A DNA stretch of 64,000 nt from Actinomycetales bacterium (GTDB lineage: Bacteria > Actinomycetota > Actinomycetes > Actinomycetales > Dermatophilaceae), in contig JADJVX010000022.1 in assembly GCA_016710385.1 (NCBI GenBank), positions 1 to 64,000 on the forward strand, in the 5' to 3' direction. The notes beneath the pieces are model-generated. The model had not been told where the DNA came from. It was given only the letters and a program-made list of their open reading frames with translations, and made no database searches. How positions within the stretch are numbered: the stretch's first letter is position 1; the number at the start of each line of letters is the position of its first letter. Made by a program: the position numbers and the translations under genes. This document shows positions 58,015 to 64,000 of the stretch, piece after piece.

Positions 58015-59717
58015 CAGCCGAACGCCCACACCCGGCATACCCGGGTAATACGGCTTTTCGTATATATGCCTCAGATCACGACAAATCCCCCCAACTGGCC
58101 AACTCGGCGGCCCCAGCTGCGTTGGATGCGATGCCGCGCTCCGTCGAGCCACTTCTGGCCGGGCTGCTCACCGCAGGGCACCCCGACACACCCGCCTCTG
58201 CGACACAATCCGTGAGCGTCGAGGGAGTCACGCTCTCCTATGACCAAGTCCGCCACCTCGCACTGATTGCCGCGAACACGGTGTCGGCCGCCCAGGTCAC
58301 GCGGGTCGCCGTTCACGCCGATCCGACCTGGTCGACGGTCCTGGCGGTCATCGGGTCGGTGCTCGCCGGGGTCACGGTCGTGCCGGTCCCCGCCGACGCC
58401 GGCCCCGGGGAACGCCGACACATCCTCACCGACTCCGGCGCGACGGCGTGGCTTGGCCGGGCCCCTGATCTGGACGATTCCGGCCTCCCTGTCCTCCCGA
58501 CGCCCAGCGCCTGGAGCGTCGACACCATCGATGGGGACGCCGACGAGTCGCGCTCCGAGCTGCCCCCGGTGGACACGGCATACCCGGCGTTCATCCTCTA
58601 CACCTCGGGGACGACAGGCCCGCCCAAGGGTGTGCAACTGTCCCGGCGAGCGTTGGCAGCAGGTCTCGATGCGTTGGCCGATGCCTGGGAGTGGACCGCT
58701 CAGGACGTCCTCGCGCACGGGTTGCCGCTGTTCCACGTGCACGGCCTCATCCTGGGAGTTGTAGGACCGCTGCGGCTGGGCAGCGGACTGATTCACGTGG
58801 GTAAGGCGACAGCTACGGCATACGCACAAGCCGCCAAAGCCGTTGCCCCGCAAGGAGACTGGACCGGACGACCGGCTGCGACGATGTTCTTCGGGGTCCC
58901 GACGATCTGGTCGCGCGTTGCCGCCGAACCCGAGTCCGCGGCCGCGTTACGCACCGCACGTCTGCTCGTGTCCGGGAGCGCGGCGCTGCCCGCGCCGGTG
59001 TTCGAACGGATCCGGGAGCTGACCGGGCACGAGATCTGCGAGCGTTACGGCATGACCGAGACGCTCATCACGGTGGCGACGCGGGCCGACGGACGCCGCC
59101 GGGCGGGCTGTGTCGGTATGCCGGTCGCGGGGGTGCAGACGCGCCTGCGCGATGACGCCGGCCGCGAGGTGCCGCACGACGGGGAGTCGGTGGGGGACCT
59201 GCAGGTGTGCGGTCCTACCCTCTTCGACGGCTATCTCGGCCGGCCCGAGGCGACGGCGGCGGCGTTCGCGTCGGATGGCTGGTTCAAGACCGGCGATGTC
59301 GCGACGATCGCCCCCGATGGCACGCACCGGATCGTCGGGCGGGCATCCGTGGACCTGATCAAGAGCGGCGGTTTCCGGATCGGTGCCGGTGAGATCGAGT
59401 CGGTGCTCCTCGGTCACCCGGCGGTGGCCGAGTGCGCAGTGATCGGACGGCCCGACAGCGACCTCGGCCAGCGCATCGTGGCCTACGTCGTCCGGGCGGT
59501 CGATCGGACTGATGAACGGGCCGGCGAACGGGGCACCGACCCCGACCACGGGGCTGGCTCCGCGAGCGACGCCGAGAGCGACGCCACTCTCGCCGCCTCG
59601 TTGACCGAGTTGGTGGCGCAGGAACTCTCCGTCCACAAGCGCCCGCGCGAGGTCGTGTTCGTCCAGGCCCTGCCGCGCAATGAGATGGGCAAGGTGCAGA
59701 AGACCCGCCTGGCCTGA
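58011..59717 (+). CDS. Acyl-CoA synthetase, malonyl-CoA-synthetase-like
   Basis: 568 residues if started at the GTG (58011) that overlaps the thpR stop. An ATG at 58131 (MPRSVEPLLAGLLTAGHP) is where family homology begins and may be the real start. The ANL core: P-loop ILYTSGTTGPPKGVQLSRRA, A5 motif YGMTETLITVATRADGRRRA, the GWFKTGDVATIAPDGTHRIV aspartate, hinge and C-domain GRASVDLIKSGGFRIGAGEI, and the adenylation lysine in NEMGKVQKTRL. The IKSGGFRIGAGEIE wording and FHVHGL suit MatB/ACSF3, which activate malonate or methylmalonate. That specificity is a reasoned guess. A Glu/Asp-rich insert precedes the final motif. Confidence 0.85.
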   Translation: MTAERPHPAYPGNTAFRIYASDHDKSPQLANSAAPAALDAMPRSVEPLLAGLLTAGHPDTPASATQSVSVEGVTLSYDQVRHLALIAANTVSAAQVTRVAVHADPTWSTVLAVIGSVLAGVTVVPVPADAGPGERRHILTDSGATAWLGRAPDLDDSGLPVLPTPSAWSVDTIDGDADESRSELPPVDTAYPAFILYTSGTTGPPKGVQLSRRALAAGLDALADAWEWTAQDVLAHGLPLFHVHGLILGVVGPLRLGSGLIHVGKATATAYAQAAKAVAPQGDWTGRPAATMFFGVPTIWSRVAAEPESAAALRTARLLVSGSAALPAPVFERIRELTGHEICERYGMTETLITVATRADGRRRAGCVGMPVAGVQTRLRDDAGREVPHDGESVGDLQVCGPTLFDGYLGRPEATAAAFASDGWFKTGDVATIAPDGTHRIVGRASVDLIKSGGFRIGAGEIESVLLGHPAVAECAVIGRPDSDLGQRIVAYVVRAVDRTDERAGERGTDPDHGAGSASDAESDATLAASLTELVAQELSVHKRPREVVFVQALPRNEMGKVQKTRLA

Positions 59718-59750
59718 GCTCTGCCGCGACTCGGCTCAGGACTCACCTCG

Positions 59751-59790
59751 GTATGCCGTGTCCCCGTATGCCGTGTCCCCGTATGCCGTG
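59751..59790 (+). repeat. Three tandem copies of GTATGCCGTGTCCCC
   Basis: The dispersed motif appears three times in direct tandem at 15-bp intervals, the third ending GTGCCCC. It lies in the 118-bp gap between two convergent genes. Nothing else is recognisable there. Confidence 0.9.
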
Positions 59791-59835
59791 CCCCCGCCTG
59801 GTCCGCGGAATGCGTGGGAAGCACACCACACTCGA

Positions 59836-61692
59836 TCAGCGACCGGCGGGGGCCGCGGGGACCCGAGCATTGCCGCCCCCGACCCCGCCGATCCCACCAA
59901 GCCCACCACCCAAGCCCGGGATATTGCCGTTGGTCGGCAGAGGTTGGGTCGGATCGCCGATGACCACGATGTCCCCGGCACTCAGCCCACCGACGACCTC
60001 GATCGTGCTGCCTCCGACAGCGCCGATCTGCACCGTGACCGTGGTCACCACCGCATCCCTGACCCGCTGAGCAACACCGGTCCCGGTGGACAGCATCGTC
60101 ACAGCCGAAGCGGGCACGATCAGCGCGTTGTCGACCCGTTTGGTCACCAGCGCGACCGTGGCCTTGCCGCCGCTGCCCACCCGTTCCGGGAAGCCCGCGA
60201 CGAGCAAGTCGACGGCATACGTGGGGCTGCTCGAACCGGCCGCCGCCGAGGTCGAGGCGGAAGCAGTCGGCAACAGCGCGATCGCGGTCACGACCCCGTC
60301 CACGACCGGGCTCCCACTCACGGTGACGTGACCCACTTGGCCGAGGGAGATGGTCGACAGATTGGCTTGTGGGACCTGGACCGTCACCTTCGAGGCACCA
60401 GGGCCGACGATGACGAAGCCGGTGGCCGTCGTCGCCGTGTCGCCCACCGAGAAGGGGACGGTGCCTATCACTCCACCGATCGGGGCCGTGAGTGTCGCGG
60501 CGTCCAGGAAGTGCTGCGCCTTGGTCAGCGCGGCTTCCGCTTGAGTGACGGCTGCCCGATCGACGATGAGCTTCGCGTCTGTGACCGCGCCAGCGCCTGC
60601 CGAACCGCCGTTGGGAGTGGCCGCCTTCGCGGCCGCCGCGAGGCGTGCGGACAACGCCTGAGACTGCTCCGCGAGGGCCGCCTGGGAGGCGGCTATGGCC
60701 GAGGCTGCCTTGGTGAGTTCGCCGCCCGCTGTGGCCTGAACGGCGGTTGCCGCGCGGAGTGCGTCGAGACAGGCCTGCAACTGCGCGGACGTGCTCGTGG
60801 GCCCGGCAGTGCCCGTCGGGCCAGTAGTCGCCGTCGGGCCCGCAGTGCTCGTCGGGCCCGCAGTGCTCGTCGGGCCCGCAGTGCTCGTCGGACCCGCAGT
60901 GCTCGTCGGGCCCGGAGTGGTCGTTGGAGCGGCAGTGCTCGTCGGGCCCCCAGTAGTCGTTGGAGCGGGAGCGCCAGTGGGTGCCATCGAGGAGGGTGCG
61001 GGGCTCAGCAGAGGGGCGCAGGCTTGGTCCGCCCTGCGCTGGGCGGCTGCGGCTGCCGTGACTGCGGCAAGCGCTGCCGAGGGACCCGCGGCAGACCCCG
61101 ATCCCCCTGCACCTCCCGCACCACCGGTCGAGCCCGAACCGGCACCAGACTGCCCCGACCCGGAGCCCGAGGTCGCCGACCCTGAGGTCCCGGAGCCTGA
61201 GGTCGCCGACGGACTCCCCGCGCTCGTGCTCGCACTCCCACTCGAGGAAGCTGCGAGCGCCGCGGTGTCGTTGGCCAGGTTCGCGCGGGCCTGGTCCAGG
61301 GTCACCTGGGCATCCAGGACACCCTGTTGGAGCGCCTCGCGGTCCATGGTGGCCAGCTGCTGACCGGCTGAGACAGCCTGTCCGACCGTCACGTCGACGC
61401 TGGTTACCCGCCCCGATGTCGGGAAGGCAGCAGTCACCTGCGCCACCCGACTCACCGTGCCGGTGAGCGTCAGGGTCTGCTCGACCGCGCCCACGGTCGC
61501 GGTCGCGGTACGCAGTGCCGTGGTCGGCATCTCGCCGGCCGTGGCGGCATACCGGCCACCCGCCAGGACGATCGCCACCGCCCCGACAACGACGGCGGTC
61601 GGCAAGGTTCGCGCTCGCGAGCGACGGCGGGCGGGTGGACGCGCTGCGCCACGCGGTGAACCGGAGCCGAGAGCCTCGCCGTCGTCAGCCAT
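59836..61692 (-). CDS. Membrane-fusion (HlyD/MacA-like) adaptor of an efflux system
   Basis: 618 residues from the ATG at 61692 (MADDGEALGSGSPRGAARPP). It has one N-terminal membrane helix (TAVVVGAVAIVLAGG) and a lipoyl-like half-motif at GRVTSVDVTVGQAVSAGQQL. A coiled-coil hairpin arm (about 110-380) contains long Ser/Gly/Thr insertions, including GPTSTA repeats (60845-60916, 18-bp unit). Barrel and membrane-proximal domains follow (GGVIGTVPFSVGDTATTATG, LVTKRVDNALIVPASAVTML, AVVTTVTVQIGAVGGSTIEV, GLSAGDIVVIG). It overlaps the lipoprotein gene by eight bases. Third gene of the right-edge operon. Confidence 0.85.
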   Translation of the reverse strand: MADDGEALGSGSPRGAARPPARRRSRARTLPTAVVVGAVAIVLAGGRYAATAGEMPTTALRTATATVGAVEQTLTLTGTVSRVAQVTAAFPTSGRVTSVDVTVGQAVSAGQQLATMDREALQQGVLDAQVTLDQARANLANDTAALAASSSGSASTSAGSPSATSGSGTSGSATSGSGSGQSGAGSGSTGGAGGAGGSGSAAGPSAALAAVTAAAAAQRRADQACAPLLSPAPSSMAPTGAPAPTTTGGPTSTAAPTTTPGPTSTAGPTSTAGPTSTAGPTSTAGPTATTGPTGTAGPTSTSAQLQACLDALRAATAVQATAGGELTKAASAIAASQAALAEQSQALSARLAAAAKAATPNGGSAGAGAVTDAKLIVDRAAVTQAEAALTKAQHFLDAATLTAPIGGVIGTVPFSVGDTATTATGFVIVGPGASKVTVQVPQANLSTISLGQVGHVTVSGSPVVDGVVTAIALLPTASASTSAAAGSSSPTYAVDLLVAGFPERVGSGGKATVALVTKRVDNALIVPASAVTMLSTGTGVAQRVRDAVVTTVTVQIGAVGGSTIEVVGGLSAGDIVVIGDPTQPLPTNGNIPGLGGGLGGIGGVGGGNARVPAAPAGR

Positions 61693-62767
61693 GCGACACC
61701 CCTGTGCTGCTGCGCTGTCCCACGCCCACGCCCACGCCCACGCACGCGCCATCAACGGCCTCGCGGACCACGATCGACGTCGCCGTCATCGCCCCGGTCT
61801 CGTCGGTGGTGCCGAGCGCGGTGGCACACCGCCCGACAGCCAGATCGACGGCGGTGGCGGGCGCTGTGACCGAGACGGTGGTTGCCGTGGAGGTGATCAC
61901 CGTGACGGGCACGGTTGCCGCAGTGGTGGCCGCAGTGGTGGCCGCACCGTCGCCGTCGGGACGCACGACCGCCGCCACGGTGAAGCCTCCGCTGGACACG
62001 GCCGTCACCTGCCCGGCCGCCCCCAGACCGCCCGGTATGCCGTTCCCACCCGGGCCAGCCGTTCCTCCCGGACCGGTCGCCGCGCCCGCACCAGCCTGAG
62101 CACCCGGGGCCGCCGGATTCCCCCCAGCGCCGCCCGGACCCTGGCCGGACGGCATACCTGCGGGGCGAGAACCCGTGCCGTCGCCGCCCCGGAACCCACC
62201 ACCGAACCCACCCAGACACGTGCCGTTGGTCGGCTGCGTGACCTGGATGCTGGCCGCGTCGATGGGACCACCGAGCGCGCCATCGACCGAGCCGCCGGTC
62301 GGGCCGCCCGAGGGCGCGACTGCCGTCGGCCCGCCTGCCGACGCAGCGCGGACGACGACACAGGATCCAACGGTGACGTCGGCGAGTTTCCCCGCCGCGA
62401 CACGGGTGAGAGCCGTCGTCGAGGTGACCGTGACCGCGGTCTGTTTCGTCGTGGATTGCACCTGAAGCACACGCCCATCGACGGCCGCGATGAGCCCACT
62501 GACTGCGGGCGTGCGCTGGCGCGTCGACGGGGTCGCAGCACCCGTGGGCGCGCCGGCTGCCCCACCGAGAGTGGGCGCCGGGGTTGCAGTGCCGGTCGCT
62601 GCGGGCGCGCCACAGGCCGCCAGCAGCCCGGTGACGAGCACGCCGAGGGCTGCGGTCCACCACGCCTGGCCCACCCGGGGCGTCGAGCCGGGGGTCAGGT
62701 ATGCCGGTCCGGTCGCAGCCTTGCTCGGCCGGATCTGGATGTGGGCAGCATCGGGACGACGGGTCAT
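61685..62767 (-). CDS. DUF5666-containing lipoprotein
   Basis: 360 residues. The lipoprotein signal WTAALGVLVTGLLAAC has its cysteine near residue 52. Two similar domains each fit DUF5666: VSGLIAAVDGRVLQVQSTTK with VTVGSCVVVRA and VTAVSSGGFTVAAVVRPDGD with AVGRCATALG. A Gly/Ala/Pro-rich stretch (about 190-250) lies between them. Nothing is known of the function. Between a MacB-like permease and a membrane-fusion adaptor it may be a periplasmic or surface accessory of the efflux complex. Two bases separate it from the permease gene. Confidence 0.75.
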   Translation of the reverse strand: MTRRPDAAHIQIRPSKAATGPAYLTPGSTPRVGQAWWTAALGVLVTGLLAACGAPAATGTATPAPTLGGAAGAPTGAATPSTRQRTPAVSGLIAAVDGRVLQVQSTTKQTAVTVTSTTALTRVAAGKLADVTVGSCVVVRAASAGGPTAVAPSGGPTGGSVDGALGGPIDAASIQVTQPTNGTCLGGFGGGFRGGDGTGSRPAGMPSGQGPGGAGGNPAAPGAQAGAGAATGPGGTAGPGGNGIPGGLGAAGQVTAVSSGGFTVAAVVRPDGDGAATTAATTAATVPVTVITSTATTVSVTAPATAVDLAVGRCATALGTTDETGAMTATSIVVREAVDGACVGVGVGVGQRSSTGVSHG

Positions 62768-62769
62768 CG

Positions 62770-64000
62770 CTACTCGCTTCTCAGTGCTTCGATCGGTGCC
62801 AGCCGAGCGGCCCGGCTGGCAGGGTAGACGCCGGCTCCGATGCCGATGGCCAGGGATACTCCCAAGGCCGCACCGGCAGCCAGCGGCGAGATCGTCACCG
62901 GTTGACCGATCCAGCCAGGCAAAACTGCGGCTCCCAACAACCCGAGCGCCAGCCCCGCGACGCCGCCGACGAGACCGAGCATGCTCGCCTCGACCAGGAA
63001 CTGGCGCAGGATCACCGACGGGGTCGCCCCGAGGGCCTTGCGCAGCCCGATTTCCCGCACCCGTTCGGTGACTGAGACGAGCATGATGTTCATGACGCCG
63101 ATTCCCCCGACGAGCAGCGAGATGGCCGCGATTCCCGCGAGCAGCACGGTCAGCACCCGGGTGATGGTCGTGGCGCTCTCGACGATCGCCTGCTGACTGC
63201 TCACGGAGAAGTCCATCGTCGCCGCCGTGACCCCGTGCGCGGCCAGGAGGATCTTCGTCGTCTGCTGGTAGGCCGCCGACAAGCTGGCTTGGTCCCGCCC
63301 TTCGATGTAGATCGTCGACACGGCCCGTGGGTTGGCCGTCGTGGACAGCCGGCTCGCGTAGGTCGACTGCGGCAGGACCGCGAGATCGTCCTGGTCGCCG
63401 CCGGCCGTCGACCCTTCCGCGGTCAACAACCCGATGACGGTGAGGTTCTGACCACCCAGGGTGACCAGCTGCCCCACCGGGGATCTGCCACCGAGCCCGC
63501 CGCCACTGGACACACCGAACAACTGGGTGGCCGTCGTCTGCCCGAGCACGACGACCGGGCTCTCGGCCGCCACCTCCGCTGCGGTGAAGAAGCGGCCCTC
63601 ACTCACCGACCGGGCCCGCACCTGGACCCACTCGGGCGTCGTCCCCACGGCGGTGGTTGTCCAGTTCGCCGTGCCGGCCAGCACGCTGAGCGAGGACTGG
63701 GAGGTCGGCGCCACCCTGGCGATGTCGGGGGCCGCAACCGGGTCGGCCAGCACCGCTGCGTCATCCATGGTCAGGGTGGTCGCGGTCCCCCGACCTCCAC
63801 GCACCCCCGCCGACGACGTCGCGCTTCCCGGAGTCACGATGAGCAGGTTGGATCCCAGCTTGTTGATCTGATCGGTCACCTTGGACTGCGCGCCCTGCCC
63901 GAGACCGACCGTGAGCATCACCGCGGCGATGCCGATGAGGATGCCCAGCACGGTGAGCAGAGAGCGCATCCGCCGGGTCCGCAATGCCCCGTATGCCGTC
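62770..64000 (-). CDS. MacB-type ABC transporter permease, start beyond window
   Basis: At least 409 residues. An N-terminal helix (MRSLLTVLGILIGIAAVMLT) is followed by the MacB_PCD extracellular domain (NKLGSNLLIVTPG, VAPTSQSSLSVLAGTANWT, GRFFTAAEVAAESPVVVLGQ) and the FtsX domain (LVGGIGVMNIMLVSVTERVR, EIGLRKALGATPSVILRQFL). An internal ATG at 63984 exists, but the frame continues upstream to the right edge with RTAYGALRTRR, so the gene is cut. Its ATPase is probably outside. With the adaptor and lipoprotein it would form a MacAB-like exporter, or an antimicrobial peptide sensor-exporter. Confidence 0.88.
   Translation of the reverse strand, partial: TAYGALRTRRMRSLLTVLGILIGIAAVMLTVGLGQGAQSKVTDQINKLGSNLLIVTPGSATSSAGVRGGRGTATTLTMDDAAVLADPVAAPDIARVAPTSQSSLSVLAGTANWTTTAVGTTPEWVQVRARSVSEGRFFTAAEVAAESPVVVLGQTTATQLFGVSSGGGLGGRSPVGQLVTLGGQNLTVIGLLTAEGSTAGGDQDDLAVLPQSTYASRLSTTANPRAVSTIYIEGRDQASLSAAYQQTTKILLAAHGVTAATMDFSVSSQQAIVESATTITRVLTVLLAGIAAISLLVGGIGVMNIMLVSVTERVREIGLRKALGATPSVILRQFLVEASMLGLVGGVAGLALGLLGAAVLPGWIGQPVTISPLAAGAALGVSLAIGIGAGVYPASRAARLAPIEALRSE

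Larger units (their letters stand above)
1..64000. repeat. Dispersed GTATGCCGT / ACGGCATAC motif, roughly one per kb
   Basis: A 9-10 base motif, usually (G)GTATGCCGT with a frequent GTATGCCGG variant, or its complement, recurs throughout. Examples: 398-406, 1501-1509, 19553, 20761-20769, 21331-21339, 21881-21889, 22512-22520, 26926, 34193-34201, 34218-34226, 41306, 54213 and 59751-59790. By eye I count about 75-80 instances of the GTATGCC core on both strands. Base composition alone at about 70% GC would give well under ten. Inside genes it is read in all three frames (Tyr-Ala-Val, Met-Pro, Val-Cys-Arg) and in both orientations. That argues for selection or mutation bias at the DNA level rather than the protein level. 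It is missing from the vapBC, metzincin, DUF4304 and IS3 parts of the island, and occurs there mainly inside Rhs repeats. Confidence 0.85.

Noticed and set aside
1..64000. tRNA or rRNA genes
   Set aside because: No cloverleaf with a GTTCRANNC T-arm or rRNA-like conserved segment was recognised by eye. A tRNAscan/Infernal run would be decisive.
28..64000. GTATGCCGT as an IS-end or transposon footprint
   Set aside because: The motif is short, occurs in conserved gene interiors without disrupting frames, and has no companion repeat at a fixed distance.

Overview
The window is high-GC actinobacterial DNA. A Bpa-type proteasome activator ending in GQYL (46.7-47.3 kb), two DUF222/HNH (13E12-type) proteins, a DUF4235 protein, a DUF559 endonuclease and GTG/leaderless starts point to a proteasome-bearing Micrococcales-like actinomycete. 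Intrasporangiaceae is my guess, not a demonstration. A short motif, GTATGCCGT or its complement ACGGCATAC (core GTATGCC), recurs about once per kb on both strands, inside genes in every reading frame and between genes. It is the most striking window-wide signal.

Layout. (1) 1-2.7 kb: the left part of a hexuronate cluster: the N-terminal end of uxaC (glucuronate isomerase, minus strand), a LarA-type nickel racemase/epimerase gene and a LacI-family regulator. All carry single-base indels in G/C runs. (2) About 2.8-18.7 kb: an accessory island transcribed mostly on the minus strand. It is an array of broken Rhs/YD-repeat core pieces punctuated by toxin tips (two HESVH zincin-like tips and a DUF6973-like tip) and by small membrane or lipoprotein genes that look like immunity genes. 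It also holds a duplicated vapBC toxin-antitoxin pair bracketing a metzincin/lipoprotein pair, a broken DUF4304 gene and a damaged IS3-family element. (3) 18.9-22.4 kb: uidA (beta-glucuronidase), larE and larB, an overlapping operon. Near-identical LacI-type palindromes lie in the uxaC/larA gap (268-281) and before uidA (18869-18882). The island therefore appears to have landed inside one LacI-controlled glucuronide/Lar regulon, between lacI and its divergent target uidA.

(4) 22.4-64 kb: ordinary chromosome with intact genes. It contains a DUF222/HNH gene with a leaderless promoter; an AlaA-type aminotransferase; a phosphatase; a TPP-riboswitch-controlled thiamine ABC transporter (thiB-thiP-thiQ) with a downstream ECF-type double ATPase whose second half is catalytically degenerate; hutF; a YbaK deacylase; a DUF559 endonuclease flanked by hairpin repeats; an MFS transporter; a quinone reductase; and a PadR-ABC-FtsX operon with palindromic operators. 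Further right are bpa, an HTH regulator, a flavoprotein dehydrogenase, a CE4 polysaccharide deacetylase, a second aminotransferase, DUF2177 and PH-domain membrane proteins, a second DUF222/HNH gene containing a 26-G homopolymer, thpR overlapping an acyl-CoA synthetase gene, and at the right edge a MacB-type efflux operon (permease, DUF5666 lipoprotein, membrane-fusion adaptor).

Short tandem repeats of 12-18 bp recur at gene ends and in linkers (20.8, 24.2, 32.3, 36.6, 40.6, 46.6, 59.8 and 60.9 kb). I recognised no tRNA, rRNA or CRISPR array. Frameshifts are concentrated in the left 18.7 kb. Whether they reflect decay or local assembly error cannot be settled from sequence alone.
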